This document shows positions 8,861 to 18,221 of a stretch of 64,000 nt of DNA, one piece after another. Origin of the DNA: Terricaulis silvestris (GTDB taxonomy: Bacteria; Pseudomonadota; Alphaproteobacteria; Caulobacterales; Aquidulcibacteraceae). The position numbers and the translations under genes were made by a program. The stretch spans positions 2,940,501 through 3,004,500 of the forward strand of contig NZ_CP047045.1 of assembly GCF_009792355.1 (NCBI RefSeq), given 5' to 3'. Position 1 is the stretch's first letter, and every line of letters begins with the position of its first letter. The notes beneath the pieces are model-generated. The model made no database searches, had not been told where the DNA came from, and saw nothing but the letters and a program-made list of their open reading frames with translations.

Positions 8861-9952
8861 ATGGCGCTGAGCTACACGGCCGACCAAGAGCAAATCCGAA
8901 ACGAGGCGCGGCGGTTTCTCGAAGACACTTTCGAGTCGGAGAAACAGCGCGAGCTTCTGCGCTCGCGCGGCAACTATGACAGCGCGCTCTGGAAAGCCTG
9001 CATCGACATGGGCTGGACCGGCGCTGGCGTTCCTGAAGACCATGGCGGCCTTGGCCTTAGCGCACTCGAAGTCTGCATCATCGCCGAAGAATGCGGCCGC
9101 GTCGTCGCCGCCATCCCTTTTCTCGCGCCAACTTACGCCGCCAGCATGGCGCTGCGTGAATTCGGCTCAGAGAAGCAAAGGTCGGAATTGCTGCCGCGCA
9201 TCGCGACCGGCGACGCGACTTTCGCCCTCGCGGTCTTCGAAGACGAAGACGGCCTGCCCGAGGCGCCGCTAACAACGTTCCAGGACAATCGTCTAACCGG
9301 CCGGAAGATTGCCGTCGCCGGTGGTGGAGCGGCTTCGCACGCCATCGTGCATGCGTCGAACGCCATTGTGCTTGTCGACTTGACGGCGTCCGGCGTGAAA
9401 CGCGAAACGGCCGACACGATCGACAACACACGTTGCGCGGCCGACATAAATTTCGACGGCGCTCCCGCGCAGACCCTCAACGCCAGCGACGCCTACGCGG
9501 CCGCGCTCCGCCTCATCGCCGTCCAGGCGACCATCGCCGCCTTCGAGCAGATCGGCGGCGCCGAGGGCGCCATGGATCGTGCGCGCGAGTACGCCAACAC
9601 GCGTGAGGCCTTCGGGCAGCTCATCGGCAAGTTCCAGGCGATCAAGCACCGGGTCGCGGAGATGTATGTCACGATTGAACTCGCCCGCGGCAATGCGCTC
9701 CGAGCCGCCGCAAGTTTGAACAGCGGCGCCGCTGATTTCGTCGCGCAAGCGGGTGCCGCGCGCCTCGCCGCGAGCCACGCCTTCGAGTTCTCGGTCGCGC
9801 ACGCAATCCAGACGCACGGCGCTATCGGCGTCACCTGGGAGCACGATCTGCATCTCTTCCTCCGCCGCGCCCGTGCGCTGGCGCTCGAATGCGGTGCGCG
9901 CCCGTTCTGGGAGGACGTGATCGTCGAAGCCCTCCAACGCGGTCGCGCATGA
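8861..9952 (+). CDS. acyl-CoA dehydrogenase, short-type subunit (pair 2)
   Basis: 363 residues, starting three bases after the FadJ-type gene. C-terminal signature QTHGAIGVTWEHDLHLFLRRAR and the flavin-side helix REAFGQLIGKFQAIKHRVAEMY identify it as the short chain of the unequal acyl-CoA dehydrogenase pairs. Its middle beta-domain is reduced (the region after LTGRK is short), as in partner chains that contribute little to FAD binding. Its stop overlaps the start of its long-type partner (ATGA), strong evidence for stoichiometric co-production. Confidence 0.88.
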   Translation: MALSYTADQEQIRNEARRFLEDTFESEKQRELLRSRGNYDSALWKACIDMGWTGAGVPEDHGGLGLSALEVCIIAEECGRVVAAIPFLAPTYAASMALREFGSEKQRSELLPRIATGDATFALAVFEDEDGLPEAPLTTFQDNRLTGRKIAVAGGGAASHAIVHASNAIVLVDLTASGVKRETADTIDNTRCAADINFDGAPAQTLNASDAYAAALRLIAVQATIAAFEQIGGAEGAMDRAREYANTREAFGQLIGKFQAIKHRVAEMYVTIELARGNALRAAASLNSGAADFVAQAGAARLAASHAFEFSVAHAIQTHGAIGVTWEHDLHLFLRRARALALECGARPFWEDVIVEALQRGRA

Positions 9953-11139
9953 CAACCACCGATCATCTCGGCACCTATCGCAGCAAGGCTCGCGCCTTTC
10001 TCGAAACGCATGCGGGTCAGTACGGCTGGGAAGCGCGCCGCAATCTGTCTCTTGCCGAAGAGGTCGCCCTCGCCAAACGCTGGCAAGGCGTCAAGGCCGC
10101 CAACGGCTACGCCGCCATCACCTGGCCCAAGGAATTTGGCGGCGCGGGCGGCACCGAACTAGAGAAGATAATCTTCTCGACGGAAGAGGCGCAGTTCGGC
10201 TTCCCCGCGGGCTTGCTGGCGATCACGCTCGGCATGCCCGTGCCGATGATGCTCCATCACGCCACGCCCGAACAAAAGCAGCGATACGTCCCGCCGGCGG
10301 TCCGCGGCGAAGAGATGTGGTGCCAGCTCTTTTCGGAGCCCGGCGCCGGTTCCGATCTCGCAGCCGCACGCCTCCGTGCACGCCGCGACGGCGACGATTG
10401 GCTGCTTGACGGCCAGAAAACCTGGACCAGCTACGCGCAGTTCTGCGACTTCGGCATCCTCGTCGCGCGCACCGATCCGGACGCGCCCAAGCACAAAGGC
10501 CTCACCTTCTTCTTCGTCGATATGAAGGCGCCGGGGGTCACCGTGCGGCCCATCAAGCTCCTGCACCAGCATGAGGACGTGAACGAAGTTTTCTTCGACA
10601 ATGTACGCATCCCGGACGCGAACCGCCTCGGCGCCGTGAATGACGGTTTCCGCATGGCGATCCTCACCTTGATGATGGAACGCTATGTCGCCGCGGCCTC
10701 CGACGATGGCCCGCCACTCCAAGCGCTCATCGACCTCGCCAATGCACGCAAACTGCGTGGCAGGCCGGCCATCGAGGACGGCCGGGTACGCGCAGCGATC
10801 GCCCACGCCTATGCAACGCAGCGCGGCCTCTCCGCGATCCACGAGCGTGCGCTGGAAGAACTCACCGCGGGCCGTGAACCCGGCGCCGAGGGCTCAATCC
10901 ACAAACTCGCCGCCGCGCGCGAGCGCCACGCCATGGCGACGCTGGCGCTTGATCTCATGGGTCCAAGCGGCGTGGCCTACGACTCTCACGCCAAGACGCG
11001 CACCGACTATATGATGTCCTGGATCGACGGTCCGACGCTGCGCATCGCCGGCGGCACCGACGAAATGCTGCTCAATACAATCGCGGAAAGGATTCTCGGC
11101 CTGCCGCAGGATCATCGCCCCGATAAAGCGCCGCGCTAA
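9949..11139 (+). CDS. acyl-CoA dehydrogenase, long-type subunit (pair 2)
   Basis: 396 residues from ATG 9949; an in-frame start at 9889 would overlap the previous gene by 64 bases and is not needed. Motifs: WCQLFSEPGAGSDLAAARLRA, TWTSYAQ, and C-terminal IAGGTDEMLLNTIAERILGL, again with Gly at the position of the medium-chain enzyme's catalytic Glu. Partner of the 8861 product. Its end is three bases from the end of the convergent SDR gene. Confidence 0.88.
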   Translation: MTTTDHLGTYRSKARAFLETHAGQYGWEARRNLSLAEEVALAKRWQGVKAANGYAAITWPKEFGGAGGTELEKIIFSTEEAQFGFPAGLLAITLGMPVPMMLHHATPEQKQRYVPPAVRGEEMWCQLFSEPGAGSDLAAARLRARRDGDDWLLDGQKTWTSYAQFCDFGILVARTDPDAPKHKGLTFFFVDMKAPGVTVRPIKLLHQHEDVNEVFFDNVRIPDANRLGAVNDGFRMAILTLMMERYVAAASDDGPPLQALIDLANARKLRGRPAIEDGRVRAAIAHAYATQRGLSAIHERALEELTAGREPGAEGSIHKLAAARERHAMATLALDLMGPSGVAYDSHAKTRTDYMMSWIDGPTLRIAGGTDEMLLNTIAERILGLPQDHRPDKAPR

Positions 11140-11142
11140 GAA

Positions 11143-12072
11143 TTAGGCTTGGCCGGTCGCCTTCTGGATCATGTTCCAATAGTCCGTCCCGTCGCGCGGC
11201 ACGCGCAGGTTGGCCGCATCGCGGATTACGCCCCAGTGCACGGCGACTTCCTCGGGCGTGTATTGGCTCAGCACAACGCCGTCGTTTACAGCCATCACTG
11301 TCCGGCTGATCCAGCCGCAGCCGGCGTTGAACACCTCTCCAGAACTCGGGCAGCTCTCGTGCGCGAGCGCCAGCACGAGTGGCGACACACGCCGCACGGA
11401 CATTGCGTCCGACGCAGGATCATCTTCGCCAGCCTGCTCTCCTGGCATGCCTGCCGTCGCCGTCAAGCGTGTTGCCGCAGTGGGCGCGAGCGCGTTGATC
11501 TTCACGCCGCCCTTCGCGCCTTCGATCGCAAGCGTGCGCATCAAGCCCACGATGCCCATCTTGGCCGCGCAGTAATTGGCCTGGCCAAAGCTGCCGAATA
11601 AACCTGACGGCGACGTCGTCACCACGATCGTGCCGCCGCCATTCTCGCGCATCCAGTTGAACGCCGGCTGCACCGTGAAGAACGTGCCGCGCAGGTGGAC
11701 ATCGAGAATGATGTCCAGTTCCTCCAGACTCATCTTTGCGAAGCTGCGGTCGCGCAGGATGCCCGCGTTTGCGATCACCGAATCGACGCGCCCGTAGGCC
11801 TCCAGCGCCGTCTTGAAGATGTTGGCGCCGCCCGCTTGCGTCGCCACGCTGTCGAAATTCGCGATAGCCTGGCCGCCCTTCGACTTGATCTCATCGACGA
11901 CCTTCTGCGCAGCGGCGGAATCGCTGCCTTTGCCATCGGTCGCGCCCCCCAGGTCGTTGACGACGACTTTACCGCCACGCTCCGCGATCTGCAGCGCATA
12001 GGCGCGACCCAGTCCATTACCGGCGCCGGTGACGATCACGACCTTGCCGTCAAATCGCATCGATTGCGTCAT
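11143..12072 (-). CDS. SDR 3-hydroxyacyl-CoA dehydrogenase, MFE-2/HSD17B4-like
   Basis: 309 residues from ATG 12072; a longer frame to 12201 would run into the upstream hydratase gene and adds an Arg-rich non-homologous tail. Motifs VTGAGNGLG, VVNDLGG and YCAAK: the NDLGG segment and the extra C-terminal region are characteristic of the (3R)-hydroxyacyl-CoA dehydrogenase domain of peroxisomal multifunctional enzyme type 2, which acts on branched and steroid-derived acyl-CoAs. Here it stands alone without the hydratase or SCP-2 domains. Last gene of a long minus-strand operon that begins near 19,357. Confidence 0.85.
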   Translation of the reverse strand: MTQSMRFDGKVVIVTGAGNGLGRAYALQIAERGGKVVVNDLGGATDGKGSDSAAAQKVVDEIKSKGGQAIANFDSVATQAGGANIFKTALEAYGRVDSVIANAGILRDRSFAKMSLEELDIILDVHLRGTFFTVQPAFNWMRENGGGTIVVTTSPSGLFGSFGQANYCAAKMGIVGLMRTLAIEGAKGGVKINALAPTAATRLTATAGMPGEQAGEDDPASDAMSVRRVSPLVLALAHESCPSSGEVFNAGCGWISRTVMAVNDGVVLSQYTPEEVAVHWGVIRDAANLRVPRDGTDYWNMIQKATGQA

Positions 12073-12094
12073 TCCGTGGCGTCTCCGTGCTCGA

Positions 12095-12907
12095 TCAGGT
12101 TTGCGTGAATTTGGGTTTGCGCTTTTCCCGCGCCGACGTGCGTTTCTCGGCCGCATCCGCCGTGGATTGGCTAGCGAGCACGGCGCGGTTCTCCAACTCA
12201 ATCGCCGCTTCGAGGCTGCCGGCGGCCTGGTTGAACCAAAGCGATTGCTTGGTCAGCCAGATTCCGATCGGGCTGTTCACCGCGATCGCGTCCGCCAGCG
12301 CCAACGCCTCGCTCATCAGCGCTTCGTCGGGAACGACCTTGAGCGCCAAACCGATGCGCGCAGCCTCGTCAGCGCCGACAGCGCGCGCGGTCAGCAACAA
12401 CTCCGCCGCGCGCTGCACGCCCACCGCGCGCGGCAGCATATAGCTCAAGCCCAGTTCGGCCCCGGTGCCTGCATTATGGATCACGTTGACGAACTTGGCC
12501 GATTGCGCCGCGAGACATAAGTCCGCGGCCAAAGCCAGCGCATAGCCGATGCCCGCCGCGGCGCCGTTCACCGCCGCGATGATCGGTTGCGGCATCGCCC
12601 GCATCAGCGGCGGAATAAGGCCGAGCTTCGCCATCGTGAACGCGCCAGTCTGAATGCGCCCGAGATCCGGCGCCACCCACCCGGGTTTCGAGCCGCCGCG
12701 CGTGTCATGGCCGCTGCAGAACCCCTTGCCCGCGCCGGTGATGATGATCACGCGCGCCTTCGGATCGTGACGCACCTGTTCCAGCGCGCCGATGAAGGCT
12801 TCGTACATCGGGAAGTCGAACGCATTGAGCACGTCGGGACGGTTCAACGTGATCCGTTTCACCCCTTCGGCCGGTTCGTCCATTTGTATGGAAACGCTCT
12901 CACTCAT
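12095..12907 (-). CDS. enoyl-CoA hydratase/isomerase family protein lacking both canonical glutamates
   Basis: 270 residues, crotonase fold with oxyanion-hole motif FCSGHDT and AAAGIGYALALA. The two glutamates of enoyl-CoA hydratase are not conserved: the first falls on Ala in GIGYALAL, the second on a non-acidic residue in AKFVNVIHNAG. A nearby GTGAELG offers an acidic residue as in some isomerase-type members. The reaction may therefore be isomerisation, a retro-Claisen step or another crotonase reaction. The gene sits 22 bases upstream of the MFE-2-like SDR gene and 18 bases downstream of an acyl-CoA dehydrogenase pair. Confidence 0.82.
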   Translation of the reverse strand: MSESVSIQMDEPAEGVKRITLNRPDVLNAFDFPMYEAFIGALEQVRHDPKARVIIITGAGKGFCSGHDTRGGSKPGWVAPDLGRIQTGAFTMAKLGLIPPLMRAMPQPIIAAVNGAAAGIGYALALAADLCLAAQSAKFVNVIHNAGTGAELGLSYMLPRAVGVQRAAELLLTARAVGADEAARIGLALKVVPDEALMSEALALADAIAVNSPIGIWLTKQSLWFNQAAGSLEAAIELENRAVLASQSTADAAEKRTSAREKRKPKFTQT

Positions 12908-12925
12908 AGTTCGTCTCCGTTGCGC

Positions 12926-14155
12926 TCAGCGCGGCAGGCCAAGCACACGCTCCGCGATCAAAGTCTTGATGATCTCATTGGCGCCGCCTGCGATGGTCCA
13001 AGAGTACGACCACATGAAATCCTGCAAGCGGTTTCCGGTCACATGCCCGCCGCCGGTCAGTGGCGGCGAATACTTTTGAGCCTCCAGCCCGCCCGCCTTG
13101 AGCCAGAAGTCGGTGTGCCGACGCAGCAGCTCAGACCATTGAACTTTGATAAGCGGAGGCAGCGAGGACGCGCCCGTCTCGGCGTTCGCTTCCAGCTCTC
13201 TTAGCATGCGCTGGATCATAAGCCGCAACGCCTGCAAGTCTCCGTAGTGCGCCACGAACGCTCGGCGCAGTTCGTCATCCTCCCACCACGCGGGCCGCGC
13301 CACACGCGCCGCCGCGATCTCGCGCTGAAAGGCGTCGTGCATACGTTCTGCTAGATCGAAAATGATGAGTCCGCGCTCCGCGGACAGCGTCGATTGCGCG
13401 ATCATCCAGCCCGCGTTCTCAGCGCCGATAAGATTCTCAGCCGGAATCTCGACGTTATCGAGAAAGATTTCGCAGAACTCGCTTTGTCCCGTCATCTGCT
13501 TGATGCGGCGAACAGTGACGCCCGGCGCCTTCATGTCGAGAATGAAGTAAGAGATGCCCGCTTGCTTCTTCGGCGCATTCACGTCCGTACGCGCCAACAG
13601 CAAGCAATAATCCGCATGCGCGGCGAATGACGACCAGACCTTTTGTCCGTTGACCACGAAGATGTCGTCGCGCCGCTCGGCGCGCGTACGCAGACTTGCC
13701 AAATCCGACCCCGCGTTCGGTTCGGAGAAACCTTGACACCAAATCTCGCCACGCTCGGTGACGCCCTTGAGATAGCGCTCGCGTTGCGCGGGCGAACCGT
13801 GCGCGAACAACGTCGCCGGCAAATGGTAGAGCGAGATGACGAAAAGATCCGGGTTCGGCGCGCCGGCGCGAACCATCTCCTCCGAGACGATGACCTGATG
13901 GCGAAGCGTCAGCTCTTCGCCGCCCCAATCCTTTGGCCAATGCGGCGTCGCCAGCCCCACTTTCTGCAACTCATCGAACCACCAACGCTGGAACGCGAGG
14001 TATTCGCCTTCGGGTGCACCCGCCGAGCGTGCGAACCAGCCCTCAGGCACAATCGCCTGGAGCCACGCCCGCACCTCGGCGCGAAACGCGTCGAGATCGT
14101 CGCGATGCGCCATCGGGCTGAAGCGGCGGCTTTTGTCTGCGGGGGCCATTGTCAT
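12926..14155 (-). CDS. acyl-CoA dehydrogenase, long-type subunit (pair 3)
   Basis: 409 residues from ATG 14155, which lies four bases after the stop of the upstream gene; the frame is open to 14194 but that start would overlap. Motifs: IWCQGFSEPNAGSDLASLRT, KVWSSFAAHADY, and C-terminal IAGGANEIIKTLIAERVLGL with Gly in place of the medium-chain catalytic Glu. The insert with WWEDDELRRAFVAHYGDLQALRL is typical of the long members. Partner of the 14160 product. Confidence 0.88.
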   Translation of the reverse strand: MTMAPADKSRRFSPMAHRDDLDAFRAEVRAWLQAIVPEGWFARSAGAPEGEYLAFQRWWFDELQKVGLATPHWPKDWGGEELTLRHQVIVSEEMVRAGAPNPDLFVISLYHLPATLFAHGSPAQRERYLKGVTERGEIWCQGFSEPNAGSDLASLRTRAERRDDIFVVNGQKVWSSFAAHADYCLLLARTDVNAPKKQAGISYFILDMKAPGVTVRRIKQMTGQSEFCEIFLDNVEIPAENLIGAENAGWMIAQSTLSAERGLIIFDLAERMHDAFQREIAAARVARPAWWEDDELRRAFVAHYGDLQALRLMIQRMLRELEANAETGASSLPPLIKVQWSELLRRHTDFWLKAGGLEAQKYSPPLTGGGHVTGNRLQDFMWSYSWTIAGGANEIIKTLIAERVLGLPR

Positions 14156-14159
14156 CGCC

Positions 14160-15224
14160 TCAGGCCGCCAACAACAAGCGCGCGGCCAAATCACGATGCG
14201 CGGCCGATCCGCCGAACAGCGCCTGGTTGAGCTTCGCGCGCTTCAGATAGAGGTGACACACATGCTCCCACGTGAAGCCGATGCCGCCGTGCAATTGCAC
14301 CGCATCCGTCGCCATCGCCGCATAGACATCGCACGCTAGCGCCTTGGCCAGCGGCGTCAGCAATGCAACACCGGGATCGTTCCGCGCCCAGTGAGCTACG
14401 GCCTCTTGCACAAGCGCATCCGCCGCTTCGATCGCCACCTTGTGCTCGGCGCATCTGTGCTTCAGTGCTTGGAATGATCCGATCGGCTTTCCGAACTGCT
14501 CGCGCGTCTTGAGATACGCGACCGTGAGGTCGAGCACCGCCTTCGCGCCGCCGACGGAATCGCACGCGATCGCCAGGCTCGCGTGCGTAAGCACGTCGGA
14601 CGCCACAATGTCTGGATCGGCGGTGAGCGCTGCGCCCTGCACGTTGTCGAACCGGGCTGTGGCGAGGCCTCGTGTGCGATCTACGAGCTCTTCAGTCTCA
14701 ACCGTCACGCCATCGGCCGCAGCAAGCACCCATCGCGCTGCATCGCCCTCGCGCGCCGCCACAACCAACAACGCAGCGGCGTCACTATCCAGCAATTCAC
14801 GCGCGTGACCCGTCAACGCGCCCGCGGCGAAGCGTGAGTCATCCCAGTTGGGCGCCACACCGCTTGCACTTAGCGCCGCCCCCTCGCCCGCCGCCAATCT
14901 TGGAAGCCAAGCCGCCTTCTGCGCGGCATCGCCATGCGCCGCAATGATCTCCGTGGCGATCATCGCGCCCATCATCGGCAACGGCGCGATCACGCGGCCA
15001 AGCTCCTCGTAGAGCGCCGCCGCCGCCGCGCGGCCAAGTCCAAGCCCGCCAAACGCCTCGGGCGTCATCAGTGAAAACCAACCGAGTTCGGCCGCCTTCG
15101 CGCACAGTGGTTCGCACCGCGCCGCGCCTGCATCGACATGCCGGCGGATATCGCCTGCCGCATCTTCGAGCACAGCCCGAAAGCTCGCTCGCAATTCTTC
15201 GATGTCGGCGTCCGTTTCGCTCAT
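14160..15224 (-). CDS. acyl-CoA dehydrogenase, short-type subunit (pair 3)
   Basis: 354 residues. Short-type chain with REQFGKPIGSFQALKHRCAEHKV and QLHGGIGFTWEHVCHLYLKRAK. Coupled by TGATG to the preceding hydratase gene (ATG 15224) and four bases ahead of its long partner. As in the other short chains, the middle domain is compact, which suggests a partial FAD site completed by the partner. Confidence 0.88.
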   Translation of the reverse strand: MSETDADIEELRASFRAVLEDAAGDIRRHVDAGAARCEPLCAKAAELGWFSLMTPEAFGGLGLGRAAAAALYEELGRVIAPLPMMGAMIATEIIAAHGDAAQKAAWLPRLAAGEGAALSASGVAPNWDDSRFAAGALTGHARELLDSDAAALLVVAAREGDAARWVLAAADGVTVETEELVDRTRGLATARFDNVQGAALTADPDIVASDVLTHASLAIACDSVGGAKAVLDLTVAYLKTREQFGKPIGSFQALKHRCAEHKVAIEAADALVQEAVAHWARNDPGVALLTPLAKALACDVYAAMATDAVQLHGGIGFTWEHVCHLYLKRAKLNQALFGGSAAHRDLAARLLLAA

Positions 15225-16039
15225 CAGAAATACGTCTTGTCGGGAAACTCAGGCGTGGATTTCTCGCTCACTGCCTTGATCGCCGCGCGCGATTCCGCGC
15301 CTTGGAAATTGATCATCTCCAGCGCCGCCGAAAGATCGAACACAGCCTGCTGCTGGCGTAGCCAATGATTTAGAACGTACTTCGTCATGCGCACCGCGGT
15401 TGGTGCGCTGCTGGCAAGCTTCTCCGCAACCTCCAGCGCCTTCGCCTGCAAGTCTGCCGCATCGACGGCAAGTGACACCAGGTTGTTCCGTTCGGCTTCC
15501 TCACCCGTCATCGTCTCATTAGTCAGCAGATAATATTTGGCCTTCGCCATGCCGCAGAGCAGCGGCCAGATCAGCGCCGCGTGATCGCCGGCGGTCACGC
15601 CGATGCGCACGTGGCCGTCAATCAGCTTGGCCTGTTTGGCGGCGATCGAGATGTCGGCGAGCAGCGCCACCGCCAGGCCCGCGCCAACAGCGGGACCATT
15701 TATCGCCGAAACGATCGGCTTCGAGGCGTTGACCATCCCCATCACCAGATTGGTCGCGCTGCGGAAGCTGCGCGCGCCTTCCTGGTTAGGATCGAGCGCC
15801 CCTCCTATCGGCATCGAGGCGAAATCGCCGCCGGCGCAAAACGCCTTGCCCGCGCCCGTGATGATCGAAACGCGCGCTTCGGGATCCGCATCGATCGCCG
15901 CCCAAACCCTCTCGAGCTGATCGTGCCCCTCGGCGTCTAGCGCATTCATTTTCTCCGGACGATTGATCGTCACCCGCAACACGTGCGGCGCGGGCCGGTC
16001 AAACGCGAGCCGGTCAAAGGAGGCGTAACGATCCACCAT
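15224..16039 (-). CDS. enoyl-CoA hydratase/isomerase family protein
   Basis: 271 residues from ATG 16039, which overlaps the thiolase stop as TGATG; a GTG one codon earlier (16042) is also possible. Crotonase motifs FCAGGDFAS and INGPAVGAGLAVALLAD are present, but the usual two catalytic glutamates are replaced (GLA, and DGHVRIG). The loop reads GVTAGDHAALIWP instead of the PGAGGTQ seen in hydratases, a pattern of EchA-like paralogues with unassigned chemistry. It stands between the thiolase and an acyl-CoA dehydrogenase pair. Confidence 0.84.
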   Translation of the reverse strand: MVDRYASFDRLAFDRPAPHVLRVTINRPEKMNALDAEGHDQLERVWAAIDADPEARVSIITGAGKAFCAGGDFASMPIGGALDPNQEGARSFRSATNLVMGMVNASKPIVSAINGPAVGAGLAVALLADISIAAKQAKLIDGHVRIGVTAGDHAALIWPLLCGMAKAKYYLLTNETMTGEEAERNNLVSLAVDAADLQAKALEVAEKLASSAPTAVRMTKYVLNHWLRQQQAVFDLSAALEMINFQGAESRAAIKAVSEKSTPEFPDKTYF

Positions 16040-17220
16040 CACAAAACCTCAAAGAGAGCAGCTGCGCCCATGCCGCCGCCCACACACATCGTCACCACCG
16101 CCCACTTGGCGCCGCGCCTTTTGCCTTCGATCAGCGCGTGCCCGGTGAGGCGCGAGCCGCTCATGCCGTACGGGTGCCCGATCGAAATAGCGCCGCCGTC
16201 GACATTGAGCCGCTCGTTCGGAATGCCGAGCCGATCGCGGCAATAGACAACTTGCACCGCGAACGCCTCATTCAACTCCCAAATGTCGATATCGTCGATC
16301 TTCAGCCCCGCCCGCGCGAGCAGTTTCGGCACGGCGAACACTGGGCCAATGCCCATCTCGTCGGGTTCACAGCCAGCGACTGCAAAACCGGCGAAGCGTC
16401 CCAAGGGCGCCAAGCCGCGCCGTGTCGCCTCATCTTCGGCCATCACCACGCAAACGCTAGCGCCATCTGAAAGCTGGCTCGCATTGCCGGCGGTAATGAA
16501 CGCATCCTCGCCCGCGACCGGCTTGAGCTTCGTGAGCCCTTCAAGCGTGGTATCGGGCCTATTTCCCTCGTCGCGTGCGAAGTGAAGCGTTTCCTCTCCG
16601 GTGATCGTTCCGGCCTTGTCGATCAACTGCTTCACAACATCGATGGCGACCATCTCCTGATCGACCCGGCCCGCGGCCTGAGCCGCGGCCGTCCGCCGCT
16701 GGCTTTCGAGCGAATACTCGTCTTGAACATCGCGGCCGATCTTGTAGCGCCGCGCGACGTTGTCCGCGGTGGCGATCATCGACCAATACAACTCCGGCTT
16801 GTGATCGTTGACCCAGGTGTCTCGTGCGTGGTGCCGATTGGCCTGGTTCTGCACCAACGACACGCTCTCCAAGCCGCCCGCGACGAACGTCTTGCCTTCG
16901 CCCGCCATCACACGTTGCGCCGCCAGCGCGATGCTTTGCAGGCCGGAAGAGCACTTCCGGTCGAGCGACATGCCCGCTACCGTCACCGGGCAGCCGGCGC
17001 GGATCGCCGATTGACGCGCGACATTGTTGCCGGTGGCGCCTTCGAGAAATGCCGCGCCGAGGATCACATCCTCCACTTCGCCGCCTTCGAGCCGCGCGCG
17101 ATCTAGCGCCGCGCGCACGACGTGGCCGCCCATTTCAACGCCATGGGTGTTGTTGAGCGCGCCACGGAACGCCTTGCCGATCGGCGTACGCGCCGTGGAA
17201 ACGATAAAAGCCGCACTCAT
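16039..17220 (-). CDS. acetyl-CoA acetyltransferase (thiolase)
   Basis: 393 residues, full-length degradative-type thiolase. The nucleophilic Cys is in [11 protein letters not shown], the catalytic His in [13 protein letters not shown], and the second Cys in [10 protein letters not shown], so all catalytic elements are intact. It would cleave a 3-ketoacyl-CoA with CoA to acetyl- or propionyl-CoA and a shortened acyl-CoA. The start overlaps the end of the upstream acyl-CoA dehydrogenase gene by four bases. This is the only thiolase in the window with the normal nucleophile. Confidence 0.93.
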   Translation of the reverse strand: MSAAFIVSTARTPIGKAFRGALNNTHGVEMGGHVVRAALDRARLEGGEVEDVILGAAFLEGATGNNVARQSAIRAGCPVTVAGMSLDRKCSSGLQSIALAAQRVMAGEGKTFVAGGLESVSLVQNQANRHHARDTWVNDHKPELYWSMIATADNVARRYKIGRDVQDEYSLESQRRTAAAQAAGRVDQEMVAIDVVKQLIDKAGTITGEETLHFARDEGNRPDTTLEGLTKLKPVAGEDAFITAGNASQLSDGASVCVVMAEDEATRRGLAPLGRFAGFAVAGCEPDEMGIGPVFAVPKLLARAGLKIDDIDIWELNEAFAVQVVYCRDRLGIPNERLNVDGGAISIGHPYGMSGSRLTGHALIEGKRRGAKWAVVTMCVGGGMGAAALFEVL

Positions 17221-18221
17221 GCCAGTTCACCTTTGCTATCGCCGCGCGCGGTCAAGAACGGCCAGAACGCCTCGGCGCCGCGCGCGCATACGTCCGCACC
17301 GAGCGTTTCAGCCCAATAGCGTTCGCCGCCGAACTCCGAACGCCACGAAACCAGCCGGCGTGTGTATTTGTGCAGATTGTGCTCCAGCGTGAAGCCGATC
17401 GCGCCGTGGACCTGGTGCGCTGTCGAAGCGCCGATGCTGGCGGCCATGTTCGCTCGCAGCTTCGCAGCCGCGATCTCGAAACCGCCGTCACCGCGGTCAA
17501 TCGCCAACGCCGCGGCCTGCGCGGCGCAGTTCACGGCGGCCGCCTCTTCCGCGAACACCGCCAAGCTCTGCTGAACCGCCTGGAACTTGCCGATAGGCTT
17601 GCCGAACTGGCTACGCTCATTCGCATAGTCGATCGACATAGCGAGCGCCGTGTCGAGCGCGCCGGCGATTTGCGCGATGCGCACAAACGCCCCTACCGCG
17701 AACACGCTCATCTGCGCCTCGCCGCGCTCTATCGGGACGCCATCGCACTCCAGTACGTCTCGCGGTTCACCGGCTGGGTTCTGGCGCTGCTCGACACGCC
17801 CATCCGTTCTCGCGACGCGCGCGACCGCGCCATCAAGGTCGAACACAACCGCCCCCGCGTCGCGCCCCCATGGCGCCGCTTCAATCCGGCCCGAGAACCG
17901 TCCACGCGGATCAATGCTTCCTTTGGCGCGTGAGGCGATCGTGGTGACGCCCGCCACATCGGAGAACCCGGCGCTCTCGCAAAGCCACGCCGCGACAATC
18001 GCCTCTCCCACCGGCGCTGCAACAGCGTGCGCGCCGGCTAGGCGCATCACCGCGAACGCATCAACCCAATCGCCGCCGAAGCCGCCTCGACCTTCGCCGA
18101 CAAGCAAACCATCGAGGCCGATCTCGGCGACCTTCGCCCACCCATCGCCGCCATCGGCGCGCACTAACTCGGCGAACAGACGCTCCGCGGTTTCGAGCAG
18201 CAGGGGCTGGCTCTCGCTCAT
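17217..18221 (-). CDS. acyl-CoA dehydrogenase, short-type subunit (pair 4)
   Basis: 334 residues, the shortest of the set. The N-terminal domain is reduced and the middle domain shortened, but [21 protein letters not shown] and [21 protein letters not shown] are clear. Likely the FAD-poor partner of the product encoded at 18218. Overlaps both neighbours by four bases, so translation is coupled on each side. Confidence 0.86.
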   Translation of the reverse strand: MSESQPLLLETAERLFAELVRADGGDGWAKVAEIGLDGLLVGEGRGGFGGDWVDAFAVMRLAGAHAVAAPVGEAIVAAWLCESAGFSDVAGVTTIASRAKGSIDPRGRFSGRIEAAPWGRDAGAVVFDLDGAVARVARTDGRVEQRQNPAGEPRDVLECDGVPIERGEAQMSVFAVGAFVRIAQIAGALDTALAMSIDYANERSQFGKPIGKFQAVQQSLAVFAEEAAAVNCAAQAAALAIDRGDGGFEIAAAKLRANMAASIGASTAHQVHGAIGFTLEHNLHKYTRRLVSWRSEFGGERYWAETLGADVCARGAEAFWPFLTARGDSKGELA

